Origin: Allolobophora icterica
Taxonomy: Eukaryota; Annelida; Clitellata; Crassiclitellata; Lumbricidae
DNA length: 64,000 bases
Direction: 5' to 3'
Assembly (NCBI GenBank): GCA_963556255.1
Contig: OY744613.1
Coordinates: 51,048,745 to 51,112,744, forward strand
Shown: positions 1 to 10,920 of the stretch, one piece after another
Position numbering within the stretch: position 1 is the stretch's first letter
How the letters are laid out: every line of letters begins with the position of its first letter
Made by a program: the position numbers and the translations under genes
Notes under the pieces: generated by a model
Seen by the model: the letters and a program-made list of their open reading frames with translations, nothing else
Database searches by the model: none
What the model was told of the DNA's origin: nothing

Positions 1-35
1 GCACTAAAGCGAGTGTCTAAATACTACAACCACTC

Positions 36-36
<1 letters not shown>

Positions 37-122
<86 letters not shown>

Positions 123-123
123 T

Positions 124-168
<45 letters not shown>

Positions 169-222
169 CACCACCACCACCACCACCACCGCCGCCGCCG
201 CCGCCGCCGCTGCTACTACTAC

Positions 223-297
<75 letters not shown>

Positions 298-346
298 TAC
301 TACTACTACTACTACTAATACTATTACTATTACTACTACTTCTACT
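37..346. repeat. Compound trinucleotide microsatellite
   Basis: The tract runs from (CTA)n through (CAC)n and (GCC)n into (ATT)n and back to (CTA)n, for about 300 bases. Apparent poly-Tyr, poly-Ser or poly-Val reading frames here are artefacts of the triplet repeat. The paralogous copy near 20600-20625 has only a few CTA units, so the tract expanded in this duplicate. Confidence 0.97.
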
Positions 347-1060
347 GAAACTGTTGCTGTTGCTGCAGCTGCTACTCGTTAGACAATAATAGTGCAGCAA
401 GTTATCCGACAGATTGATTCGAGAAACGTAGAATTTATGTACAAGTTTTTATATAGCGTTCGAATGAGATCCGTAACCTCCGCTGCTCGTTTACAATTTC
501 CCCGTCTTCTCTTCTTTAAGTTCTCTGCCCTTCGGCAGGTTTCCACTTCCAATGACGCCATTCCTCTCTTTGAATTTTTCCGTGTTAGCCCGATATTCAA
601 ATATTTGAAATAAACCACCACCGTATGGCAAACCGGAAACCACCTCATGTAGGTGCATGAGACGCACGCTGTAACCGATGTAGCCAGTGTCTAATCAAAT
701 CCAAATAATAACTTCTGTAGCGCCGTTTTCGTAATGAACAAGGCATCAATTGATGTCGCTTCAAGTTAAACCGTCGCCAAAGTCTTAGTCCATTAGAGAT
801 ATCAGGATGTGTGTGTCACGATGAATGACTGCATTGAAGCTCCATTCAGGAGACAAAAGCATGCTTCTCAGGTTAAGCTTAACGACTGCTCTTCTCCCTT
901 CTTTCCATAAGTATATTTATGTATGTACGTATGCAAGTGTGTATGTATGTATGAATGGTCTACAGGGCATGATAATTTGTTGGAAGGTCTTTACGTGTTG
1001 ACGCGAGACTACCAGTGGAGACATTCTCCAGCTGCCCGAACATCATTCGCACACACTTTT
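347..1060. repeat. Duplicated downstream flank of FReD gene 1
   Basis: No gene is seen here. The stretch aligns by eye with 20625-21115, downstream of FReD gene 2. Shared pieces include the segment with 'caacaagt(t)atccg' and the segment with 'aatgaacaaggcatcaat', in the same order. It is therefore part of the tandemly duplicated FReD unit. Confidence 0.75.
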
Positions 1061-1392
1061 TTTCTTTTTAAAGTGTTACTATCAGAACACTTAGTAGCGT
1101 TAGTTACAGTTAAAATGCTAATTATTAGTATAAGTTTTTTACCCATTCGTCTTTAAGTACACCTCGATTAGCAGAGTATGTGTAATTTCTGCTTCAGCTA
1201 AATTAGACCGATATTGAAAATACAGAAAAGTTTCTTAGATGACATGAAATTCAGTTTCACAAAGCGTTACATTGTATGGTGCGTATAATAGAACATTATG
1301 TGCGTAACTGGCTTAACAAGTTGACATGAATCTTTTACAAATTAAAACTTCCAAATGTGTGAGACAATCCATAACAGAGAGTCTCTGATTCT
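1061..1392 (-). other. Conserved 3' flank (probable 3' UTR) of FReD gene 1
   Basis: This AT-rich segment follows the stop codon of gene 1 on the minus strand. Its features ('agttaaaatgctaat', 'gtaatttctgcttcag', 'cacaaagcgttac') recur in order after gene 2 (21120-21480), gene 3 (40390-40764) and gene 4 (55060-55390), and in a relic at 37120-37390. The conservation suggests 3' UTR and downstream sequence. No canonical AATAAA signal was located, so the transcript end is not defined. Confidence 0.55.
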
Positions 1393-1764
1393 TCAGTTTT
1401 CTTCATGTGCTTTGATCATCATCCGCGCCGCTTGAAGTCTGCCATGCGACGGCAGGTGACTCAAGCTATGCCAAGTAGAGTCATTCCAACTGTAGTCGCA
1501 GGTCAGACATGAATACCAGCAGTCGTTGAACCACCATCCTGCTCCGTAATGCTCGGCGCAGTGATAATTACCTCTGTCGTTGTCGTTATCCCAGGTTGAG
1601 AAACTCATTCCACTGTGGTACCACCTGCGCCCCACTGAAGTATTTGTCAGCGAATCACCGGCATTTCCTTTGAATCCTGAGACGCGAATTATGTATTTGC
1701 TGTTTTCGGAATCAAGGGAAAAGGTGGAATATTCGGCGTACAACCATGTTCCGTTTGTGTACAC
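1393..1764 (-). CDS. FReD gene 1, exon 3: C-terminal half of fibrinogen domain
   Basis: The last coding exon encodes about 123 residues from VYTNGTWLYAEY to MMIKAHEEN and the stop. A 'tatag' 3' splice site precedes it, and the phase-0 junction joins exon 2 (5828-6069). The fibrinogen C-domain signature is clear: a Y-A-E-Y-S-T-F strand, NAGDSLTNTS, and the FSTWDNDND calcium-site loop followed by C..HYGAGWWF. The usual ligand-pocket segment (CHxxNLNG in ficolins and tachylectins) is replaced by CWYSCLTCDY. With exons 6927-7275 and 5828-6069 the model is 963 nt, encoding 320 aa with no internal stop. It is a probable secreted lectin; ligand and expression are unknown. Confidence 0.88.
   Translation of the reverse strand: MYTNGTWLYAEYSTFSLDSENSKYIIRVSGFKGNAGDSLTNTSVGRRWYHSGMSFSTWDNDNDRGNYHCAEHYGAGWWFNDCWYSCLTCDYSWNDSTWHSLSHLPSHGRLQAARMMIKAHEEN

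Positions 1765-1768
<4 letters not shown>

Positions 1769-1811
<43 letters not shown>
1769..1811. repeat. (TA)n microsatellite
   Basis: A run of alternating T and A lies immediately upstream of the exon 3 splice acceptor of gene 1, where the polypyrimidine tract would normally be. It may weaken splice-site recognition. Confidence 0.95.
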
Positions 1812-1812
<1 letters not shown>

Positions 1813-1860
1813 TTACTTATTACTTAAGTTACTCATTCCTTACTGATCACTCTGTTTCTG

Positions 1861-3265
<1,405 letters not shown>

Positions 3266-3505
3266 GCAATTGCAATTACTTCTACTTGGTTAAAACTACT
3301 ATTTACAATCTAGTCACTTCCTCAAACACTCTAACTAGGGATCTTCTTGCCGCCGTCTCGTCAACTGTGTGTTAATCTGAATTACTAACTAACTTATTCA
3401 GCTTTTCTTCAACATTTTTCTCATATCGTGAGAAGAACCCAATGAATGGTGAATTGAAGCATACCACGTACACACGTGGCCAGAACATACAGCTAACGCA
3501 AGAAG
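3266..3505 (-). other. FReD intron 2 segment conserved between copies
   Basis: No gene is seen. The sequence resembles 21955-22165, 41190-41480 and 56300-56520 (shared 'acaatc.agt.acttcctcaa' and 'gaattgaagc'), all in intron 2 of FReD copies. This supports a common ancestral intron into which LINEs later inserted. Confidence 0.55.
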
Positions 3506-4740
3506 GCGATTTTACTAAATGCCCAAACCCAGGAATGTGCGAGTTCCGATCGTCACCCCGGAAGATGTCATTAAAGTCATTCTTTCATCACCAACGGAAG
3601 AGTGCTCTCTGTACATAATTTCAGTGTGGCTGACGAAAGAAACTGCCTCACTAATGCCGAATTTCATAGAACTAACGCTCAATTGTTCCCTTGCCACAAG
3701 TCGTTTCCAGGTCAAGCCACTCCTCAAGAGAGTTGGAAGTGAAGAGTTTCTGAGATTGCGCATTCTAAAGTGTTCTAGGACTTAGTCAGTGCATAGATTA
3801 AAGCCAAATGGCGCTTCTGTCACTACTTAATAGGGCCTACTTCGTCTGCATTCGACACAGTCGATTAGAATTCAGTCACTGTTGCGCTTGTTTGGAATCA
3901 GGAGTAGAGCGTTCAGTTGGCTTTAACCTTACGTAAAAGGGCGCACACTAAATGTTCATGTGGTAAAGAAGGAGACTTCAGATAGACTGGACACCTGCGG
4001 TGTTTCACAAGGATCAGTGCTTGTGCCAACAAAAACCGCCGAACTGAACCAGTGAGTGCTGCAGCATTTCAACCGCATTTCAGAATGGATGCATCTGATC
4101 GTCTAAAGCTCAGTCCATCAAAGTCTGACTTCTTATGCTACAACACCCGTCGGCGTCGCCATATACATGGCGGCAATACCTACGCGGTAGTGAAGTTCGA
4201 CTATCGAATTAAAACCATCTACAGATTCATTCCAACCTCAACCGCCGTCATATTGGTCAAAAATCATAGTTTCTAGAGTTGACTACTGCAACATCCCTTT
4301 GGCGGTCCGCCGACTGAGAAGTCAGAAGTCAATGGGATGATGCTGTAGAGTGGCTATTGTCGCGTTTGCTTTACCTTCCGCCACGTCTCATAGCAGAGGC
4401 TATGGCTGGACACCATGCAATCAGGTAACTGATCTGCTGCGGGACAACATACACTGGATGCGTGTTCCTCAGCGGATTACTTACAAAATGTGCTTGATAA
4501 CAATCAAAACACAGAATGATCTTATGCCACACTCCATCACAGACATCTGCATTCAACTTCTGACAACCGCAGCAGGTTTCGGCAATGATCCTCATCGAAA
4601 AATCTACCCCCTTTTCTTCGCCATCGGCTGTCTAACGGCGTTACATGAATCATAGTCTCTATTCTGTGCTTCGATTGCGCCTCTGAATGGTCTATACCGC
4701 GAGAGGCGCTTTATAAATGCCCATATGCAATACAATACAA
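3506..4740 (+). mobile_element. Degenerate LINE copy A
   Basis: Broken frames encode LINE pol fragments, including NVRVPIVTPEDVIKVILSS and a GACTCG.CACAG-type FDTVDH remnant near 3850. The 3' end has 'gcgagaggcgctttataaatg' features followed by 'caatacaatacaata', and the same 3' end occurs in inverse orientation at 55790-55860. Related copies lie at 43990-44600, 46459-47300 and 57390-58460. All frames are broken. It occupies intron 2 of FReD gene 1. Confidence 0.65.
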
Positions 4741-5827
4741 TAATATTGTTGTTATTGTTGTGTTACCATCACTAAAAAATTGAAAATTGCTCCATCGCAC
4801 GCTAGAATAAACTCCTACGAACTCACAAAATTGGAACTCACGCAATCTCTGTATATGTCTTCTATTAAAAAATTTATTGAAAACAATCATCTTCCACAAA
4901 ACCCGTCGCGATTTCTTCCCCACACTATTAGTTTTATGCTGCTCCAATTCTAAACTGTATCCGTCTGATAGTCTGCCTGCCCGACCCGTGAATCAAGTGA
5001 CCTGTAACCGATTCTCGTCTTCACTTCATATCAATTCTGTTTTCACTAAGCTCCTGATATTAAGCTGATTCCCGCGACTTGATATTTATGGGCGTTGTAT
5101 AAATCTATATAATGTCTAAATACAACGGTTCTTATCTGAAATATGCTGGAACAAAAAGCATACTGATCTATACCGGTGTAAATTTACTTACTATGCATAG
5201 ACAAAGATAATATTACAAGTCAAAGTGGACAATCAAAAGGGACAACATATTTGGTCAGCCAGGGCAGTTCTAAGAACAAATACAGGTTAGCAATAATAGT
5301 TTGGAAAGAGATGTTTTCTGATACAAATGTTAAATGAATTTTACAGAAAAAAATATTACAGGAATAGATTCTGATCGATTTACAAACAAAAGACTAATTT
5401 TATTCATACGAAAAGTAGCCTATCATATATCATGAATGCCAACATCTGGCTTGTTGCTGGAATGCCTTTGCGGTAGGAACAAACCAAAATAAATGCGCTA
5501 CATCAAAATTTTTCGAAAACTTTTTAGCTCTGAACCGTAATCGTAAAGTCCAAATTTCTAAAACGTCACTCTAATAGCTGAGCGCAGTCGACCATCTTAT
5601 TAATCAACGCTGCGTCGTGTCTCAGGGGTTGTCCAGATATGCGGGCGAATGGCCATTGAGCACCTAGCCTACTTATTGAAATACTGTGGTAATGTTTATT
5701 AACTGAATTAATTATTGAGGTTATTGAGGTATAGGTTTAGATAATTTACTAACTCTTCAACATTTATAAACTAGCTTGTGGATGTAACCAAGAAATATAA
5801 TATTATAATATAATATAATATTACTAC
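4741..5827. other. FReD gene 1 intron 2, no gene seen
   Basis: No coding segment is recognised. The part at about 5440-5650 (near 'gagcgcagtcgacc') resembles 47340-47580, 59320-59530 and 28885-29010. It is therefore ancestral FReD intron sequence just downstream of exon 2. Confidence 0.5.
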
Positions 5828-6069
5828 CTCTATGCGAAGGCTATAGCTGAGTCCCAGTCTGTTGGTCAGAAGATGGGTTTTCTCGTTTCCGAGCCAAAAT
5901 TCGCCTCGTCCAATATCTCCAAATCCATTCCTATAGTCGATCCAGGTTCGGCTGAAGTTCAAAGATCCGTCAAAACGGTGCATTAAGACAATCCAAGCGT
6001 TCACACTTGGGAGCAGAACAAGACCATCTTCCAGGACATAACCAAACCAATCTAGTCGGAATGGAACTC
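5828..6069 (-). CDS. FReD gene 1, exon 2: N-terminal half of fibrinogen domain
   Basis: This 242-nt exon starts after 'ttcttgtacag' in phase 1 and ends at GAG|gtagta in phase 0. It encodes GVPFRLDW..., NAWIVLMHRFDGSLNFSR, TWIDYRNGFGDIGRGEFWLG and NEKTHLLTN...YSLRIE. These match the classic fibrinogen-domain run W.V...R.DGS..F.R.W..Y..GFG...GEFWLGN..IH.LT. The first part is divergent: the canonical cysteine and GGGW preceding the DGS motif are absent, as in the other copies here. The exon length (242, 242, 242 and 239 nt in genes 1-4) and phases are conserved, which supports the splice model. Confidence 0.9.
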
Positions 6070-6157
6070 CTGTACAAGAAAAGAACGCCTTAGATTAGAA
6101 AATATGATGCAGTCTTTCTGCTTCACCGACTTCAGCGTCAAACGAGCTGAAAGAAAA

Positions 6158-6567
6158 TCTTCTTCTTTCTTCTTCTTCTTTGTTTCTCCTCCGTCAGGCC
6201 GGGGCCGACGATGAGTCCTCAACTTGACGTCCTGTTTAGGTACATAGTCATGTTAAGGTTTCTTGGTCTTTTTACCAGATGGTGACCAATCCTCTTCTGG
6301 CAGGGTAAGGAAGCCGGTGGGCCAGTTATGGCCTCATGCGCCCTCAGGTGTCCATCCAACACCTGCCTCCTGCGTTGGCCAGCTATTTTCGGGGTTCCCG
6401 GTGAGCCTGTCCACCTCGCGAGTCGCCCAAGGTGGTCCTTCAGTCCAGGGTTTTCGCCACTGGACTTTCACCACTGATGGCATAGCCCCACCGAGCAATC
6501 CCCTACTTAGCTGTTCACCCCCCCCCACCCCGGTGAGGTGCAGGTAGGACTTTGGGGGGGGGAAAGA
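6158..6567 (-). mobile_element. GC-rich retroposon with (GAA)n tail
   Basis: This island is much richer in G+C than its surroundings. Read on the minus strand it ends in a (GAA)n-type tail (plus-strand 'cttcttctttcttcttcttc' at about 6158-6181). The tail at one end and its presence in intron 1 of FReD gene 1 suggest a SINE or a truncated retroelement. The family is not recognised. Short G8-9 and C9-10 runs flank its other end. Confidence 0.4.
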
Positions 6568-6926
6568 AAATAGGAACTCTCAAAGTCGATTCCATTCCCT
6601 CACCAGCTGAACAAAAATATCTTATGGTCGACGCTACAGTGGGTTCAAACTCTATGTTTTAGAATGTTAAAGGAAAGAATATTCTAAGTGTGAATGTTTT
6701 CCACGACCATCTGGATATAATTCACTGGCTAAATGTTGCAATGCCACTGTTTGACATTGGTTCAATAGCTGTTCAACATGGTAGGCTAAAATCCGTTGTT
6801 AATCATAATTATTTCCAATTTTACAACATAACGCACATAGGTGAATAAGATACAGCAGACTCAGTGTTATAAACGATTGCTAGACCCCAGTACGATTGCC
6901 ATTACTTGAATAACGTTTTACTTTAC
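6568..6926. other. FReD gene 1 intron 1, no gene seen
   Basis: Only intron sequence is visible. The last bases (6921-6926, 'ctttac' on the plus strand) are the reverse complement of the gtaaag donor of exon 1. Confidence 0.5.
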
Positions 6927-7275
6927 CAATTTCAAGTTTCCACAAATTCTGAGTTCCGTTCTTGATGGAGATGTCGTGTTCCTTGAGTCTTCGGTCAATA
7001 ATTATTGCTTGAAGACTTCTCATAACGATATGAAGCTGAGTTTTCATTTCCTGCAATGATTCAGTCAGGCCTCGAAAACTTTGAACTTGCTCCTTTTGCT
7101 GCTGACGAATATGTATTGCTTCAACCCACAGCTGCTGTATCTGTTCTACGATGCTGATCGAAAAGTCTCCATTTTCACAGCCCTGTATGGTGCACTGGCC
7201 TTTCACTAGGAAGACCATGTTATGCATCAATATAGCGACAAATGCTGCAAAGTAATAAGCCTCACGTGAGCTCAT
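6927..7275 (-). CDS. FReD gene 1, exon 1: signal peptide and coiled coil
   Basis: The ATG at 7275 sits in the context gcgccATGa-type, also conserved in genes 3 and 4. It opens a hydrophobic leader (MSSREAYYFAAFVAILM...) ending near VKGQC. A short cysteine pair follows (QCTIQGCENGD), probably for inter-chain disulfides, then about 70 residues of heptad-like sequence (IVEQIQQLWVEAI, SLQEMKTQLHIVM). The exon ends at WKLEIG with donor G|gtaaag in phase 1, matching the phase-1 acceptor of exon 2. The coil is 18 residues longer than that of gene 4. Predicted role: secretion and oligomerisation of the lectin head. Confidence 0.88.
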
Positions 7276-7466
7276 GGCGACTAAATTTCCACTGTGGAAT
7301 CTACTAATAAAGAAACGCTCACGGCAACTGACACAACAGATGCATCCGGTTAACCATATTTATTCCAAACTGAACGATGCCTTCCTGCCACATGATAGAC
7401 AACGCTCATGTCACGGTCGTGCTTATAGCCTACTTCCGCACTAAGAATAATTTACATACTAAGTGT
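7276..7466 (-). promoter_or_regulatory. FReD gene 1 promoter region with TATA-like box
   Basis: On the minus strand an AATAAATA element (plus 7357-7364) lies about 85 bases upstream of the ATG. The corresponding place in gene 4 holds TATAAAC (60677-60683), and a relic has it at 14545-14556. Conserved flanking blocks ('ggcaactgac', 'tgaacga.gcc') are shared with genes 3 and 4. The promoter assignment is inference from position and conservation. Confidence 0.5.
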
Positions 7467-7562
7467 CCTGTCTGTCGTCTGTCTGTCCTTCCGTCTGTCT
7501 GTCTCTCTGTCTTGTCGCTCGGTCGATCCATCGGTCTCGCTGTCTGTGCGTCTCTCTGCTAG
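7467..7562. repeat. Degenerate (CTGT)n microsatellite
   Basis: Repeats of CTGT, with CCGT and CTCT variants, run for about 95 bases. No gene is present. Confidence 0.85.
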
Positions 7563-7732
7563 GTCATGTTGACGTATAGTACTAATTTTAAAAAAGGATG
7601 CGTTTATAATGTATAATGCAAAATTTAATATGGTTGGTTGTGTATTACGGTTTCATGTATGCATGTATGTATAATTGTATATACGTTTGCACAGAACAGA
7701 ATTAGATATGCATGTATATATTTCATTTATGT

Positions 7733-8700
7733 ATGCTCCGGTAGTTGACATCGTCCTCCTCCTTTTTCGAGGCTTGTGACTGGCACTACCTTAGACTTTT
7801 AGCACAAAGGGTAGTGGCGCAGTTCCTGTAGGACAGGTGTATTTCGACGCCGTCATTTATCTGTCATAATATACGCCATCAAGCGGGTGAATCTGTCGTG
7901 GTATAAATACCGATTCACCCGCTTTATACTTAGCTATGTAATGTTGACTGGTTTTTGTCGGAAAGTGGTGACAAATGAATTTCTTTCCGAAGGTTTCTAA
8001 GCTAGCCTATCAGGTGGAATTGAAGGCATCGTGGATTCTTTGTGTTGAATTTCTGATAGATTAGATTTCTGGACAGGTTTCAAGAGAGTAAAACCTCGAC
8101 AAAAGTCTAGGAGTGGTCACAGTTTGAACCTTGCCTTAGAATGACTGCTAGTTAGTGAACCTAAACTAGTCTTGCGTCTAGAAAAACCTACGTAACCAAA
8201 TCGATGTGCCATAAAGTCCTTCGCACAGAAGTCGACATTCGGGGTTTAGGCTTTGACTGATCCTAGATCGCTGTTTTGGCTGGCGACATTTTTTCAGTTC
8301 CAAGTTCTTCGTTTTATTTGTTCTTAAACCTCAGATTTTTCTTATTACACTCTAATTTACTTGTAATTGCAAAAAAAATGATTACTAAATTTCTGTCATA
8401 TTTTTGACGTGTTGCTCTGTCTCTAAAAGCTAGTTCCCTTACAAGATACTTCTTGCACTACACTTCACTCCGCTCCACTTCACTGCACTGCACTCCCCTC
8501 TACTCCGCTACATTGTATTCCACTCCACTTTAATCCATTCACTTTTTCCCACCATGACACTTTTGTTAGCGCATGCAGTGCGCAATGGTCAAGTGGTGAA
8601 AGGTCGAGCGGTTCCGATCCGAGCAAGGTCAGATAGGCCTACATTGTATATATTTCCGTTCAAACATACAAGCATGAATGCATAGTGCATACATATATTT
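7733..8700 (+). repeat. Composite flank repeat, copy U1a
   Basis: This is the first copy of a repeat of about 2 kb recurring at 8754, 13607, 17580/19115, 38700, 49927, 52385, 61940, 63120 and 63836. Landmarks in order are a 'gttgac.tcg.cctcctcctttc' segment, 'tctgtcaca.acgccataaa', a 'gtggtgac.aat' segment, and a run of 'ctcc.ct.ctcc' triplet-like sequence. A SINE-head fragment with a degraded A box follows at about 8575-8630. Confidence 0.7.
7881..7924. repeat. 13-bp perfect inverted repeat
   Basis: Positions 7881-7893 (aagcgggtgaatc) pair perfectly with 7912-7924 across an 18-base loop containing 'tataaata'. The left arm corresponds to the 'cataaagcgggtaagtc' position of other copies of the flank repeat. 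It is therefore a local inverted duplication, not a conserved regulatory site. Confidence 0.85.
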
Positions 8701-8914
8701 CATGTATGTGTGCATATAAAAACAAACTTGTAAATGTAAGCATCGAAAAATATTGGCAGGCTGCCACGACAGAGCAGTGAAGTCTCAATTATTAAATTAG
8801 ATCTATAATTATAGGATATTGCGCATTTCGCTGCCATCATATATCTGTCACAGACGCCATAAATTATTTGACAGCAACAGCAACTCGTTATACTTGCCCT
8901 AACTGCTCTTGCAA

Positions 8915-9340
8915 CTGAATTTTCTGACTTCACCTTCTCGACTCTTGTCTGTGATCTTGGTTTTTGGCTCGACCAGGAGCTTACTTTTACTTGGCAAATA
9001 CATCGTCTTAACAGAGGACTGATACCATCAGCTGCGCCAGCTTCGCACTCGTTCGCTAACTCCCATTACCACTGCTACACTGGTTCACTCCTTCATTACA
9101 GCCCGCCTTGATTACTGCTCATCTCTTTATTCTAGTCTCCCATCTAGTCGCATATCTAGAGCGAGCTCAGCGCTCAGCAGCCCGTCTCATCGGGCATAAT
9201 TATCCCCAAATATGGCCAAGCCTCTAGATATATGCTGGTCCTTCACTGGCTTCCTATCCGCTTACGCATTGAATATAGCATCACTGCCTTAATATTGCGA
9301 TGTTATCATGGCCCTATTTGCCTTACAAGGTAACCACTCC
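8915..9340 (+). mobile_element. LINE RT C-terminal fragment
   Basis: Plus-strand translation across broken frames gives VRDLGFWLDQELTFTWQI, TARLDYCSSLYSSLPSS-like text and HWLPIRLRIEYSI. These match the thumb/C-terminal part of CR1/L2-type LINE reverse transcriptases. It is a 5'-truncated, frameshifted copy lodged in the flank repeat. Confidence 0.7.
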
Positions 9341-9655
9341 ACTCCGCTCTGCTATGCTGTCCAAAGCTTCACTCCACATCACTCAAATCAACTCCAGTCA
9401 CCTCTGTCGAACGACGATTATCACTTAAATTTGCGATCAACCAGTTTCTAATATAGTCTAATATAATGACTTCTGGGACAGTACATGTCATGTAGTGCCG
9501 CCATCATATTGAACAAAGCATCTACTGTATTATGACTCTGGTTTCAAGTGAAACCGCAGTCAACGTGAAATACTGCAGCTGGCGAACAGGCATTTGCGAT
9601 CTACGTAGATTGTGCTTTGAAGTTACATTTAAGAGATAAAGCCCATGACACTAAC

Positions 9656-9890
9656 GACACTGGATGTAGTTGGCAATTGTCGAGCCGTTAACCTGGTTGA
9701 CTGTCAATCCAGAAGTTGTGGGTTTGAATCCACGCCATGTCATAAAGATGTATCGATATTTCTGCAACAGCTAAGCCCCTTATAGCGATTGCAATGAATG
9801 TACGCTGTCAGTGGAAATATCAGGATGTGAGTGGAATATAGGCCTACCTATGGAAAGGAAAACGGAAGTCGTTGACACAATTTAGAGATT
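9656..9890 (+). mobile_element. tRNA-derived SINE-like repeat, copy 1
   Basis: The copy has a degraded A-box region ('gtcgagccgttaacctggt') and a B box 'gggtttgaatcc' at about 9720. A shared body follows ('cataaagatgtatcga', 'gtacgctgtcagtgg', 'aacggaagtcgttgacac'). Other copies are at 12875, 19566, 24485/25170, 39365, 50930 and 53170. The pol III promoter arrangement indicates tRNA ancestry. Confidence 0.65.
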
Positions 9891-10370
9891 AGATACAATA
9901 TTGCTCATCTAGTTCTTTCCATAACACTATTATCGCTAATTGTAGGGGACAACTATAAATATTTCTTATTGTTATTCGAGATTTATACAGCGCAAATTCC
10001 TTGATGAGTCATTGCACCTGTATTACTAAGCTTATTATTATTATAAATTATTATAATTTATTAACTTCTGTCGCGTCCGTGTTAAATGCATAATGCATTA
10101 ACCGATGGCGTACCAATACCAAGCCTAAAATTTTCCCAGGTAATATTAGTGCCCTGCACCGACTTGATAGTGTCGGCGGTCATTTTGGGATGGTTGCGGC
10201 GGCGCGCCGACCAAAGAAATCGGTGGCGGCGGCGTCCACAAAATGTCCGTGTCGGCGCGGCTTCCCTACCTAGTCAGAATACTTGATAAGCATGAGTCAC
10301 TGAGAATTGAACAGCCGTTTGTCCTGTGACCAACCACTCCATGACAATTAAGCTCAACTGCACACAATGG

Positions 10371-10496
<126 letters not shown>

Positions 10497-10724
10497 CTGC
10501 AGATATTTGCCTTACAAATATGAACATCCTTTGCTATGCTGCAGACGCTTTTTTGGTCCCTGCCCCCACAACTGCACGATTGCTGAATGCCTCTGGCAGA
10601 CAATCTAACGCGTAAATCGTTGTTAAGTAGAGTGTTTTTCTGTTTAATGTAAGCCTATGTACACCGTTACACGGTAGTGGTTCAGAAAAGATATATACAT
10701 ACTTACTTACTTACTTACTCGATT

Positions 10725-10920
10725 AAACGAGGTCTGCCTGACACGCGATATGCAATGCTCTTGTTGCGTTTTAGTTTCTACCGTCGCACGAATATAGCGT
10801 TACATACTAATTGCTCTGCTGGGTCATTTGGACGTACAATACTAATTTTCAATTTGTTATGACATTGTGTGTATGTTGCTTGTGTATGTGGTTGTATGTA
10901 TAATTGTATACATTTGTGTA
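10725..10920 (-). pseudogene. Relic of FReD 5' flank
   Basis: The block with 'cctgacacgcgatatgcaat', 'cttgttgcgttttag' and 'ctgctgggtcatttggacg' matches the upstream flanks of gene 1 (7377-7590), gene 3 (48670-48790), gene 4 (60700-60800) and the relics at 14120 and 14565. No exon 1 remains beside it, so it marks a lost FReD unit. Confidence 0.55.

Larger units (their letters stand above)
8754..10160 (+). repeat. Composite flank repeat, copy U1b, interrupted by a LINE
   Basis: The head 'ggcaggctgccacga' starts at about 8754. The repeat is interrupted at about 8905-9330 by a LINE fragment. It then resumes with the 'ctccgctctgctatg' block, the 'cgacgattatcactt' block, a tRNA-derived SINE and a 'cgagatttatacagcgc' tail. 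Confidence 0.65.

Noticed and set aside
13..400. Poly-Tyr, poly-Ser and poly-Val reading frames
   Set aside because: They are translations of a triplet microsatellite. The same applies to frames at 2635-3206, 10367-10615, 14674-14950, 22497-22745, 25381-25818, 48679-49086, 51259-51660 and 60775-61100.
3515..3785. Small host gene on either strand
   Set aside because: The plus frame matches a repeated degenerate LINE family and the minus frame is its shadow.
9700..9745. Functional tRNA genes at the A/B-box matches (also 12889, 19574, 39370, 53180, 62930)
   Set aside because: The matches cannot form a full cloverleaf by eye and recur with long shared non-tRNA bodies, so they are SINE heads.
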